From Brachypodium distachyon (Eukaryota; Streptophyta; Magnoliopsida; Poales; Poaceae): 64,000 nt of DNA. Below, in pieces: positions 16,808 through 28,070 of this stretch (position 1 is the first letter of the stretch; each line of letters opens with the position of its first letter). The stretch covers positions 16,740,001 through 16,804,000 of the forward strand of contig NC_016133.3 of NCBI RefSeq assembly GCF_000005505.3. The letters are read 5' to 3'. The notes beneath the pieces were generated by a model. That model ran no database searches and was not told the origin of the DNA. It saw only the letters and a program-made list of their open reading frames with translations. A program made the position numbers and the translations under genes.

Positions 16808-19131
16808 TGGCGATGCGGGGGAGTGGGGGGAGAGCGGAGTGAGGTGAGGTGGGGGGGCTTGGGGATTGATTGATGCGGGGGGGCTTCAAATCGAGAAGGC
16901 GGCGATAGGAACAAGGCGGCTTTGCTGGGAGGGAGGGGTTTTGCGTTTCTGCTCTGGCCTCTGGGAGCTCCGCCTTCACGCCCTCGGTTTTGGAGCTTCT
17001 TTCTGTTCTCTCTGCCTTGTTTTGGTTTTGTTAACGGTGGATATCTCCGAGGAAGGAAATGGGGAAGCTTGGTTGATCTCCTGGGTAAAAATGTTTGGCA
17101 ACCAACTAACCGCCAAAATATCATGGGCCTGTCGTCCGTGGAAACTTGATCATCAAGTATCACCTTCTCATAACTCTTTGATAGAATTTTTTGCCATCCA
17201 AGAATCAAGAAATAGAGTAGTAGCAAACATTTTGGCTAGCCAATGATCGGCAATAACTAGTGTGTGGTGTAATATGGCATGAACAGACGCATTTTATGAT
17301 CCATCAGGATTTTACAAACAAGTTATTTACATATAAAACAGTTTGATTATCGTGGTTATTTAGATGTTTTTTTGAGTGCTTTCCAAATATGCTACTCCAA
17401 AGTACTCCGTACTTTCCAAAATACCAGTTCTATTGGGTAGGTGAATTTTCATGTGTTATTTTGGATAAATGGATGATGGACGGGGGACTAGGGGAGAATG
17501 GTCAACTAAGTGTGCCATTTTACCCGCATGTTCTTCCTCTAGCCTCCCCCTTCTTGGTAAACTCCTTCGCTTATCCTTCCTCATGCTTGTCATCTCTGCC
17601 ACAAACTCCTCCCTCTAGCTAGCCCCACTCCCCTCTAAATCCGCACACCACATTTCGCTTCTTCTTCTTCTTCTTCCCTCTCCTGGGGTCAGAGACGTCC
17701 TAAGCCTATGACTAACAATCTGTTGTCATTGTAAAGCAACACTAGAGTTACAACGTGTTGAACGGTTAGTACAAAAGATATTAGTCAGTTGTGTGTTGAT
17801 AGTTTTATGCGAGGGTCGCCATACATTCTACAAAATTAACATGCAAATGCTTTTTTTAATATGATCCTTCGCCTCGTCGAATCGTGGCTTATTCCTATGT
17901 TGGGAGAGACGCGAGGATTTTGCTAGTCTTAGGCCAACAATTTGACGGGTGTAGCAAGGTGTGGAGGACAAGCAAACATGCCTTGGGCCGACAAGTTTGA
18001 TAAGTTTTTAGTTGCAGCCATAATTGTAGCATGCTAAAAAAAATTAGCACCTCACCGCATATGTCATGAACTCCTTTTTAGCTATTTTTTGTCACTCTGA
18101 CAACCATGTCCAAAATAGCCACCACAAGCGTCACAAGATTTGATACAAAAAATGACCCCATGACATATGTACCGTATGGCTAAAAGATTGTCGCAAACCA
18201 TGTGTATGCCAGTGAACCAAACATATGACTAATAGATTATGTCATGGCTAAGATCACACATGGCCCAGCCCTAGCAATTAAACTGCTCTTGTTCCGGCGC
18301 CGCTGCCCCGCTCCTAGTTTTGCTGCGACATACCACTCCACCATGTGGAAGTTAAATTGTTTATTTTGTTTAAGATTCCTCGCGAGGTCCCTCAGTAGAT
18401 CTTAACGACGTGCTCTCGGTTAATTCGAACTATTACGTCAGGTGGCAAACGTGGTTAGCTATTCTCTCAAAACTTTTTTTGTCTCTTTGCTGGACGTTTA
18501 AACGGAGAAGTAAAGGCGAAGGAGGTGTACCAAGATACACGGCGCATCATCGTTCACAACCACCGTCAACCACCACACGTTCCTTCAGTAAAGAACGATA
18601 AAACACCGATCACATTCAACAAGAAATTATCCACAAAAACAAAACAAATACTTGACACCCTGCGAAAAATGCATGATTTTGCAAACCCCCAGTTGTTCAC
18701 AATAGAATTTTGCTCGTGCTTAATCATGTGCGAAGAGTATTTTGGTTGTGCTTTATTCTGAATTTGAGTTTCAAAAAAGTTCTACATTTGTCAAGCCATA
18801 ATCTTCAGAATCCAGTATGCAAATGCAGTCCTAGAGAAAAATAAAACTTGCGTGTTGCAGTTGGATGTTACACATGAACAGGGGTACATCAGAGTTTAGT
18901 CAACATCAGGTACAGCTGCAAGACATACAGGCTCCTAACAAGGCGGTCGCCGAGGCATTAGGCACCACCATCTGGCCGGACGGCTGCCTAGGGAGCCGCC
19001 GAGCCTGACTAATCCTCATCTGCCTAGAGAATTTCAGAACACCGGCTACAGCTCAAGCTACTGGCCTCCAGGGGCATATACAGAAATCCAAAGAAGGAAA
19101 ATGGATCAGCAGAACATGTACACTGAGGGAA
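16808..19131. other. Intergenic, including FabZ promoter and the 3' flank of the reticulon gene
   Basis: About 16,810-16,900 is the G-rich leader/promoter side of FabZ. A CTT microsatellite (about six units) lies at 17,659-17,676. The rest is AT-rich with no recognised gene; 18,850-19,131 is probably the 3' UTR of the reticulon-like gene. Confidence 0.5.
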
Positions 19132-21481
19132 TCATGTGGTGTCCTGAGCGCCGCCTAGAGAGTCTCTTCCCACGGGAACCCAAGAAGGGAGCTGATCAAA
19201 CAGGTCGGTGCTTTGCACAAACATGTAGAGGCAGAAGATGCATAGAGCTGGCCAGGACAACAAAAATGTGGAGTGAGTCAAGTCAATTTAGTCGTGCCAG
19301 AGGTGTTACCGCAAACAAATCTAGAGCAAAGGTACATAAACGATATCTAGTATGGTGGAATTACCAGCATAGGCAACCGCAGCGCCTGAGACAACCCTTC
19401 CCAAAGCTGCTAGGAAATACAGGGTAAAAACCACCTGCAATGCAAGGATGCAGATTGCCGTAAGCTAAACAATATGTATGGAACTCTAGCAAATATCTGA
19501 CATTTCAAACCAAGGAAGATGCGCTAGAATGAGAGAAGAAAGTTTGATATCTTTTCTCCTTGCCCTTTGTATCGAGAGAATTCTAGTGGAAATGATCAAA
19601 TTTGTAATTTCCACAAATTAACTCAGCTAGATGTTAACAAGCATGAGCTTTTAACATGCCAAAAATAAGAGTTCCTCTGCCTCAGTAGTTCGTCAGAGAG
19701 CACATATGAAGTCAAAGATTCAATAATACCTTGAGCAAGAGTTTCTTGTCATGTCCAGTTGCAGCCACCCTCAATACAGACTCTGCAGCTCCAATTGTGT
19801 TAGCCAAGGACGCAACTATGCTATTTGCCATCTCTTGAGAAATCTGCCACTCAAGAGGATCCACAGGCACCCTACATGCAAAACCATTTGGTTACTCAAC
19901 ATTATGATTGGCACCACCAATCAAGTAACAAAGATGCAGTAGAAAACAGCATAATTGCGATGTCATCATTATCATCCAAACTGTTTGCTTATCTTGTCTT
20001 GCTAATAACGTTACCAAATTAACAACCAGATGAGTTCTTGATAGTCAATACAACTTTTGATCATCTCATAATTGAATAAGTGCTACAGACGATAGAAGGA
20101 TTTTCTGAAAATGTATGACTTATTCCAAACTTGCTAGGTACTGAGGTTTGTTGTTTGGAGGAGACTGTTTTTTAGAAAGCAGTAGGAAACTAGTCCTGGC
20201 AGGGTGGAAGCACCAGAAGCCAGTTATACTGCATTGATTTGACAGGAACATATCGATGATGAATTTGAAGTTGCTTAGGGCAGTTCTCTTTTGACAACAA
20301 AAAATTATCTAGGCAAGCTGAATCAAACGAAGTAGTGATGGATAGTAGCCATATTCTTCTAGCTCCATCCTTTCAGAATATGTCGAAAGCATGCACATGA
20401 CTGGTATAAGCACATTCTACCATTTGGAAAAAATGGAAGAAATTCTATGCAATCCCACAAGTAAACTCAATATTACAGAAGTACTATGTCTACAATCATG
20501 TAGAAGTAGTGATCTGAAAACTCAATAATGGCTTATTCTCTTGCAGGGTGCTATGGTGCAAGGAAACGCTAGCTCATAGTTGCCTTTTAATTTGTGTCTT
20601 TTTCAGTCCACGTTGGTTTCATCACAACAAGCGTAAGCTGCTGCTGTTTCACTTACCACAAAAGAAGGGAAATGGTACATTTGAAGTCCATTTCTTTTTT
20701 TTGCAGGCACATTTCAAGTCCATTTCCACCAGGAAGAAAATCGATTTGGTAATGCACAATTGGATGGCCTTAGTTTATACCACCAATCCTTTACAAAATT
20801 CCTAAAATTGGGGATATATATAGATATTATAGTGGAAGTTGAATCCATTTTATTTCCCTAAATTTTTTTCCTCTTTTCAACACAAAGTTCATACTTCCGA
20901 GTATGAACCATTAAGCATGAGCCTTCTTTAGAAAGTTGAGTAAGATCAGCAGTTTAGAGTTTAGAGCCATCAGCAAATCATCACCAGTATAGACTCAATC
21001 AGCAGCAAGCCGGCAACTACTCCAACATCATTTCCTACTAACGTGCTGCCATGAAGAAGGAAATCACCGATGCTGGCAGGACCACCGTCAGCATCGTAAC
21101 CAGCAAGGAAAGGAACAGTAAAAGGAGCCCAAGACCACCAAATCGCTGGAAACCTGGAAGTACTAAAGCAGCGGAGAATTGCGGAGAAGACGAGCCGTGG
21201 GTGAGGCGGATAAAGGGGTTCACTCACGTTATGTGCAGGTGGCGGAAGAGGAGGCCGAGGATGGAGAGGGAGCAGAGGAGGACGAGGAGCACGTCGGCGG
21301 CGAGGGACACCGCGCTGGCCCGCCGCACCGCGCAGTGGTAGTAGACCAGCCCCCCGCACACCGCGCCCACGGCCCAACACCCGGATGATCCCGCTCCCCT
21401 CGAGGAAGACGCCGCGTCGTCGCCGTCGCCGTCGCCGTCGATGAGCCCGAGGCCAGCGCTGCCGCCGGCGGTGGCCTCCAT
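19132..21481 (-). CDS. Reticulon-like protein (RTNLB family), short form
   Basis: Reticulons shape tubular ER through paired membrane hairpins. Minus strand, four exons: 21481-21228, 19871-19730, 19434-19365, 19247-19132; 193 aa, all junctions in phase (split codons ACG and GCT). A Gly/Asp/Ser-rich N-terminus is followed by a hairpin (about residues 33-80) including SLAADVLLVLLCSLSILGLL, a hydrophilic loop with VPVDPLEWQISQEMANSIVA and VLRVAATGHDKKLLLK, then a second hydrophobic region VVFTLYFLAALGRVVSGAAV continuing through CIFCLYMFVQSTDLFDQL. The tail ends GGAQDTT and lacks the usual reticulon KKXX retrieval signal, so that is either lost or unnecessary in this subfamily. The family call rests on the reticulon hairpin pattern and on the LYFLAALGRVVSG block. 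The nearest match I know is the small B21-B23-like plant group, but that placement is tentative. Confidence 0.8.
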
Positions 21482-23032
21482 GTGTCGGTCGGTGGGTGGA
21501 CTGGACGGACGGGGAAAGCTAAGTCGGATCCCCGTCGCCTTCTTGGACCGTTTCACGCGCAGACCTGTTGTTATTCCCAACACTGGGCTGGGCTTAACCG
21601 GTATTACTCCTACTGGGCCTAGTGATAAAAAGAACTACTCCAGTTCTTTCTCGGAAGAAAAAGGTCGGTACAATCACAAGCCCAAGCCCAGCATTCCTCA
21701 AAAAAGCACAAGCCCAGCATGTCTGTGGGGCCGCAGCCCGAGAGCAACCGAGGGGAAAGAGCAGAGCCCGTTTGGTTGGCGGCCTGCCGGGTGCCCGCAC
21801 GAGGCCCGCACCTGCCATGCAAGTCATTTATCGTTTGGTAAGTTGGGCCGGAGCAGGTGGCTGCAGCCCAGGTGCAAAAGAAAGCCCTCCAAGTCATGTA
21901 CCCAAAAAAGAAAGTTTCTCTCGTCGCAATTAGGGATTTAGGGGTACGACTTTGATGGAGTAATTCCTTATGAAGTATTTGAGTGATTACCAGGAAAAGG
22001 ACTTGGTAAAAGGAATCTTATTGTTGCGAAGAAGTGGAGTTCCAAGAAAGTATTGTGAGGAACTTAGACCAGTTCTTTCGAGACTCTAGTTAGCAGGGAA
22101 AAAGTAGGAGTACGGAGTAACAAGCTATGAGTGGACCAAAAGATCCTTGATCCACTTCGCGATTCCCAGTCCGTTTCTAATTTCCACGTGCTTAATTAAT
22201 TAAGCCTGAGACCTGTCGCCTGTCTATCACGTGCGTTTTCTCCGCATCGGCCCGACCGTTTGATGTCGGCATGTCCATTTGCAATGGTGCTATGAACGTA
22301 TACCTTTCCTTGTCACGTCATCATATCTGACGCTTTTATCAAAAGTCTATCGGGCCCCTGACATATCTCCTTTTCGTTTCTTCTTGACCGTTTTTATACC
22401 AGGAGTATAAATTCATCTTTTTGACCATCACAACACGGTCAATCGGCTAAACAAAATATACAAATTAAATTAAGGTAAAAAGGCATTTCTCGACTCGCGG
22501 AAGAATCATGACACAGTCTTTTTGGTAGCACACCTTTCTTGACAAAACGGTGACATTTCTTTTTCTGTTTTATTTTTGCAGCCTATTTTTCCCGGCTGTC
22601 GTGCAAGAAGAGAGATCGAAGTCCTGTTGGCTGTGGCATATACGCGCAGAGAATTTAAGGCTGTTTCTTCAGATTGGCAAAGCGCGCGGCGTCCTACGGA
22701 TGACGAATCCGATCCATCCGGCGGGCTTAGCTACTTTAGCGTGCGGTTTAATTATACTCAGTTTTACTGATATCTAATGGTTGATTTTTTTTTCCTTCCA
22801 CTATCGGTACTGATCGTATATGCGGGGCTGCAAATTTAGGCTTGATGTGCCACACACCGAGAACTATGAGCAAAGTGTTTTAGAATAAAATAAATAAAGG
22901 ATTCAGGGCAACCGTGTGTGTACTAAATCATCCTTCGTGTTCGCTTTTACATGGATCCATCGGACGTACACATCGGTCGGAGTTCCTTCATTTTGCAAGC
23001 CACCTCGATGGCCTACAGCTAGCAAATATGAG
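21482..23032. other. Intergenic, 5' of the reticulon-like gene
   Basis: Between 21,580 and 21,770 there are many GCCCA/TGGGC motifs (for example TGGGCTGGGC at 21585 and AAGCCCAAGCCCA near 21680), resembling the site II motifs common in promoters of constitutive plant genes. This would suit the minus-strand gene starting at 21481. Beyond about 22 kb I see only AT-rich sequence with no recognised gene. Confidence 0.4.
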
Positions 23033-23425
23033 TATTCCTTCCGTTTGGGTTTATAAGGCCTACGCGGAATTTTACGTCAAATTTTGACAAAAATACATTT
23101 GTAATATGAGATTATTGCGGCACAAAAGGATACATCGTTGGATTCGTATGAAAAAAACTTTTTCTAACGGTTTAACTTTTTTTGCGAGGGACGGTTTAAC
23201 TTTATATACATATACTCACTCTGTCCAACAAAGGATGTCTCAACTCTCAAGTTTGTTAAAAATTTATATGTATCTAGACATGACTTACTGTATAGATGCA
23301 TTTAAATTTGATCAAAATTGAGACATCCTTCGTTGGACGGAAGGAGTACTAAATATAATTTAAATAATTATTGGTCAAAATGTGACACGAATTTCGATAG
23401 AAGCCTTATAAACCCAAACAGAGTA
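23033..23425. mobile_element. Stowaway-type MITE (outer element of a nest)
   Basis: The left end TTCCGTTTGGGTTTATAAGG and the reverse complement of the right end (CTGTTTGGGTTTATAAGGC) are the terminal inverted repeats, flanked by TA on both sides (23033-23034 and 23424-23425). There are no coding sequences. The element is split by a second MITE at 23213-23348. Confidence 0.85.
23213..23348. mobile_element. Stowaway-type MITE inserted in the outer MITE
   Basis: TA-flanked, with inverted ends CTCACTCTGTCCAACAAAGG and (right, reverse strand) CTCCTTCCGTCCAACGAAGG, each followed by ATGTCTCAA. It belongs to the same family as the MITE at 48227-48354. Confidence 0.9.
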
Positions 23426-24925
23426 GTTTAGATAGCTGTCGTATGTTACAGCATGCATGCTTGTTGGAGATTAGAATATAACATTAGTAAACGGATCGAG
23501 TAATTACAAATTAAACATTGTTTGTAGCCACTAGCCTAGCTACATGTCATCCTAAGAAAAATAAAAGGAAGGGTGTGATCTAGCTCCGACAAGAGAAAAG
23601 ATCTTTAACTAACATCTGATACTCCACGAGCTGTGGCCAACACTATGCGTACGCGATTATATTTATAGCTCCTGTAAGCGTGCTACGTCGTTCTTGAGTC
23701 GGCAAGGTGCCACAAGCAACTTTCTCTCCGCTTTTGGAAAAACTGCCTCAGCGCGGGCTTCGTTTCCTGACGTAGAAACATATTGCCTGCAAAAAGAAAG
23801 AAAAAAAACAGTCCAGCTGTGCTCCAGTCAAACAAAAAGAGAAGAACAAGTCACAAGTGTGTGTACTGGTACATGTTTCTTACAATTAAAGTACTCCAGT
23901 TTGATGCGGAAGAAAAGTTAAGTTAGTTAACTAAAGAATGGAGCTTTTTTACAGTTATTGTAGAGGATTCGAGGTGGATCTAACACACTACGAGAGGGTT
24001 TATTCACCTATACCAACTACTTTGGTGTAGTTGATTAGTTTCTTTTTATTTCTACTTACTTAGTGCAAGCTTCCGGGCGGCAGAGCCACTCACGTTAAAG
24101 CAAGTTTTGAATCCGGGCGGCTATGCCACTCACGTTGAAACAAGACCGTTGTGATTCCGGGCGAATCCGCTCACGTTAAATCACACTTATATGCACTAAG
24201 TATTTAGAAATAATAAGGCCTAACCGGAAGACTTATATGAACAAAGTAGTACTATATTGCTTTAGAAATATTAGTACAAGACAGAGCATACACACTTTAC
24301 ACTTGCTCACACCTTGTTCTCCATCTTCTTCACTTTCTTATTCTCTACTACACAAGGTGTGAGGCAAAAGTCTCTATTTATAGGACTACATGGCCATTGG
24401 ATCTTTGACATGTGTCAAAATCTTAGCCATTGATACAAAATATCTAAAGCCTTCCACACACTTCTACATAAATATCTGGTACTAGAAGGTTTCCTATTTA
24501 TTTATTTTAAACTCCTATTCTAGAGTATTCCAAAACTTCTACATAATTCTTCATGCATATCTAAACACTAGAAGGTTCCCTCTTTTATTTATTTTATATT
24601 CTAGAGTATTTCATAGTAATGTTTTCTTTCTTGTAATATTGAGAACACTCTAAAAGCTTGCATTGTATTCTCCGATAGTTACATACAGTACTACTGCAGT
24701 ACTCAGTACTAGTACCATCTTTAATTTCTTTTTTTTTCTGATCATCCGTACTACTACCAGTAGTAGTTCAGTACAAATCACAACCGGCCGGTGCATTTCT
24801 ATTTTCTTTGTTTAGAATGATACCAAGTACGTGCAGTTCTAGCTAGGAAGAACACTCCAGACTCCAGTAAGCTGAAACTAGTATATGCAACTAGTAATAA
24901 TGAAGATGAAGATGTGTGTAATTAA
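23426..24925. other. Intergenic, 3' side of the BED gene
   Basis: AT-rich and repeat-like. Apart from the triple repeat near 24,070-24,185, I recognise no gene or complete element. The stretch 23,985-24,640 reads like old LTR or element debris, but no paired ends could be found. Confidence 0.4.
24070..24185. repeat. Irregular triple repeat, CCGGGCGG...CACTCACGTT
   Basis: Three degenerate direct copies about 40-50 bp apart: TTCCGGGCGGCAGAGCCACT, ATCCGGGCGGCTATGCCACT and a shorter ATTCCGGGCGAATCCGC, each followed by CACGTT(A/G)AA and a caag-like or cac tail. GC-rich islands in otherwise AT-rich DNA. Confidence 0.75.
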
Positions 24926-26487
24926 TTAATTGCCTATGGGTAAGCTAATACTAGTGGCAGCAGCAGCAGCCGGCGGTTGTGGAGAGGGAGGACATGGTGC
25001 AGGTCCAGCTTGCTCCTGTGGTGTATTGCTGGCCCCGCTGTCACTGACAGAATCGATCTCCCAACCGGAGCTGAGGATGCTCGGCAGGTCCTTGAAATTC
25101 TCCTCGTCGTCGTCGTACTTGTCGCTTGCCGCCTTTTCCTCCTGACGGCGGCACAGCTGCGGTTCAGGTGCGGAGGAGGCCGGTCGTCGTCCTTCATGAA
25201 CCTCCCGCGCGGAACCTCTGTCGTAGCTGTGCCTGTACATATAGATATGATGCATCACCACCGAATTATAGGTAGGGGGAATTGTATAGATCGACGCCGA
25301 TCGACCAGCCATTTATATTCAGACCACCCGTCGACCGGAGAACCGATCATCGGATAGTACAGTTGTACACTAGTGTGTGTACTTGATGACAGTGAGAGTC
25401 AACGGACGTTGACTGTTATACAGGCCCTGTTCATTTGAATCCAACACCTCGTCAATTCCGAGAGAATGACAGGGATTGCAATTGAGCTGAGAATTCATTT
25501 TTCGCTCGGATCCCTTGCAGCCCCACTGTTAAAATAAATTGTCTATACTCTTTCTATCAGCTCGGGCTCATGCAGTTCAATACTCCGGACGGCGCAGCTG
25601 TGGTTCCTGAACTTGTCGGCCTGAACCTCTGTAGCTGTACATGCATGAGATCACCACCGACTTAAGGTACTCCAACCGACGACCGGCCATTATACTCAGA
25701 CCACCCGGCGATCGGATCGAACGCGGTTTCCCCGGGGGCCGCTGGACGCGTATTGGCAGTGTGTTTGTACTTGAGGATCGGATCGAGGAAAAGTAGTACT
25801 TGCCTGTTTCTTTTCTTCTTTAAGAACCTTTTGGACGATGAATTCGATACCTGGGGCAGAGGCACATCTGCATGCAAGAAATGGATGTATGATCAGGCGA
25901 TCGATCGAGTCACTACACGCATGTGAGTTCATGGAGTACGTATATATGCATGTGCATGCATGCATCAAGTGATGAAGAAGAGTACTGTACGTGTGTCATG
26001 TAAATTAAGACGAAGGGCGAATTAAGGTAGGAGTAACTAAAATACGGCGTGACATACAGTTGGGAGGAGAGCAGGGCTTCGTGCATCCGGCCTCCTGCAT
26101 CTCTTGGGCGCCTGATCTTATGTTCAGGTGGCCGTCGACGTCGACATCGCCATCGACCACATGATCCTCAAGCCACGTTAGCGCGTCGTCGGCAGCAGGT
26201 TCCGGCGCGATGAGTACCCGTTGGGCTTGGGCTTGAGCCCTCAGGGCGCAGGCGGCGCTCCTGGCGTGCCGATGCAGGTGGGAGGTGCCGTGCTTCCTGG
26301 GGCAGGCTTTGAGCATGGTGCCGCACCTCCTGCAAGTCGCCGTGGTGCCGCACCTGCAAGTCGCCGTGCAGCCTGATCCAGCGCCGGCGCCGGAGACGAC
26401 GACGTTGCGGTGGAAGTGCTTCCACACGGTGGACGCGCCGCCGCCACCTCCTCCGCGTGCTTCATCGCTAACCACTTGGTTTGCCAT
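24926..26487 (-). CDS. BED-type zinc-finger protein without a transposase domain
   Basis: Minus strand. Exon 1 is 26487-26058 (donor AACT|GTATGT), exon 2 is 25867-25804 and exon 3 is 25232-24926; 266 aa. Exon 2 joins exon 3 in frame only if the donor is AAACAG|GCAAGT, the classical GC-AG form; the nearby GT (GGCAA|GTACT) would leave the conserved-looking acidic frame. Residues about 20-75 look like a BED finger: STVWKHF, then CRRCG, then GTSHLHRH and a trailing C. The CxxC region has a local duplication (TATCRCGT/TATCRRCGT-like). Exon 2 encodes a basic KRFLKKKRNR stretch, a likely nuclear localisation signal. Exon 3 encodes acidic DDDEENFKDLPSILSSGWEI followed by a Pro/Ala tail. BED fingers bind DNA and occur in hAT transposases and in some grass NLRs; neither partner domain is here. 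The exact model is inferred; the BED call is fairly good. Confidence 0.6.
25140..25790. repeat. Diverged tandem duplication of the BED-gene 3' exon/intron region
   Basis: Segment A (about 25,150-25,400) and segment B (about 25,580-25,780) share an ordered series of blocks: CTGAACCTCTGT-like, GTAGCTGT..CTGTACAT, GATCACCACCGA, ATACTCAGACCACCCG, CGATCGG/CGACCGG and GTGTGTTTGTACTTGA. Copy A contains the acceptor and start of exon 3; copy B lies inside intron 2. Confidence 0.7.
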
Positions 26488-26552
26488 GAGGTACGCCGCA
26501 CTAGCTAGGTACTAGGTGTGTGTGTATTCACGTACTCCGGATGTCCACCTGC

Positions 26553-26564
26553 CGGTATATATAG
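26553..26564 (-). promoter_or_regulatory. TATA box of the BED gene
   Basis: The reverse strand reads TCTATATATACCG here, 65-75 bases upstream of the ATG at 26487, allowing a start site near 26,525-26,535. Position and motif fit; there is no transcript evidence. Confidence 0.5.
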
Positions 26565-26567
26565 ACT

Positions 26568-27373
26568 AATGTTGATATATAGACTTTTCAACGTGCTCAA
26601 TTAATTTAATTGACCCTTGCCCTCGTTCACAACGTGCGGCTCCTTGATCGGGCCGATCCAATTGAACACACGCGCGTACTCCCAATGCTTATTTGTAGTA
26701 GGAACTTTCCTACTACCAGTCAGTCAAAGTCAAGACATCCGGTAGTCAGAGAGATGTATAGCATTCGATCGACAAGGCACCGTCCTCCGGTGCCACGTGG
26801 TCGTCGACGCGGTCCCGTTCACGAGCGCATGTTATCCACAGAGAATGAAATAAAAGTAAATCAAACGTAGGTACGTGGGGTTTTTTGATTCGCTCGGGCT
26901 AGTGCACCGATGATCGATGACTTGCTTCTTCGCGGGGGAGAAAATCAGAATCCATCAATTCCTCGCCGCCGAGATCGATCGGTGTGATTTCGTGTGATCA
27001 AGGGTCCACTGGCAGCTGCTACCATTTCCACACCTTTTCTTTGGTGTGATTTCGTTTGATCGATCGGTCGGGCCGCACGTGTGCCGGTGTAGAAAACGCA
27101 CGTACGTGTGATAATACAGCGAGCAACGGGCCGGCATATATCGGGCCGTACGTCTTTGTCCCAAGCACGAGGAAATTACAACGGACGGTTGCACGTACCT
27201 AAATGTCGTTGATCATGTGTGTTATCTCGCGAAGTATAAGTGAAATGTTTTTTTTTTCATGGTATTAGATTCAATAGGTCTATAGTTTAGGCTTTTTTTA
27301 TGACATTATAATAATGGATATTTACATAGGGGTTTTTTACATGGAAAAATAATAAATGGAAATGCTCGTAATG
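26568..27373. other. Intergenic, 5' of the BED gene
   Basis: No recognised gene. ACGT-core motifs occur (GCACGTGTGCC near 27076, CACGTACGTGTG near 27098), which are G-box-like, but nothing ties them to a gene. Confidence 0.35.
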
Positions 27374-27614
27374 TACTCCCTCTGTCCTTAATTAATTGGC
27401 GCCAGTCTTTTTGCAAATAAACCCCTGTAAATTTTGAAATAAACCCGCACTCCACATCTTCAATTAAACGTGTACTGCGCGTTAATTTCGGGAATTTACA
27501 GGGGGTTTGTCGCAATAGTTTCAATAGAACTTGGACTACAGGTTTATTTTGAAAATTTACAAGAGTTTTTTTAGAAAAAAATCCGGCACCAATTAATTTG
27601 GGAGGGAGGGAGTA
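27374..27614. mobile_element. Stowaway-type MITE
   Basis: TA-flanked. The left end CTCCCTCTGTCCTTAATTAA plus TTGGCGCC matches the reverse complement of the right end (CTCCCTCCCTCCCAAATTAA plus TTGGTGCC). No coding capacity. Confidence 0.88.
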
Positions 27615-27619
27615 TCTAG

Positions 27620-28070
27620 CTCCACGAACTCTTAGCTCTATGTCTAACAAGCTGGAAGCAATCCTGTAAATGTGAAGAAGATATTGTCCAAATGATTAGT
27701 ATCATTGTTGAAGATGATTTTATTTCTGTGGTTCCAAATACTCCAACATCCAATGATGATGGTTTCTTTGATGCTGACATTATTATCTTGAAGTTGGACT
27801 GTGTTGATGAGCATGTTGATAATATAAGATCTGTATCCCATTCAATACCAATTTTCCACCGGAAACTCTGACTAAATGGGCATGCAAAACAAAGGCGTTC
27901 CATGATCTCATTTGTATCGTCACATAGCACACATGATATGCATTGCTTTCAACATAGAAATTTTTCCTGGTCATCAGGTCTCTTGTATTCAATCTATCTT
28001 GTGTGAGTAGCCAGAGAAAGAATTTTTGTTTAGATTGGCAAGTAGAACTTCATATCTACTGATAGGGTGC
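27620..28070 (-). pseudogene. LINE-type retroelement remnant, zf-RVT (RT zinc-binding) region
   Basis: The reverse strand near 28,060-27,940 reads KQKFFLWLLTQDRLNTRDLM followed by TRKNFYVESNAYHV, the usual sequence before the Cys/His zinc-binding motif at the 3' end of plant LINE ORF2. It continues, after a frame change, as CDDTNEIMERLCFACPFSQS. Several frameshifts and stops; no upstream RT domain is seen. A decayed 3' fragment, not functional. Confidence 0.75.

Noticed and set aside
17640..17690. CTT run as a possible CRISPR-like or regulatory repeat
   Set aside because: It is a simple trinucleotide microsatellite, and CRISPR arrays do not occur in plant nuclear DNA.
21441..21941. Plus-strand ORF of 166 codons overlapping the reticulon first exon
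   Set aside because: It is the antisense of the GC-rich first exon and promoter of the well-supported minus-strand gene.
23985..24000. CACTACGAGAGGG as a CACTA transposon end
   Set aside because: Only one such end was found, with no inverted partner or 3-bp duplication; chance match.
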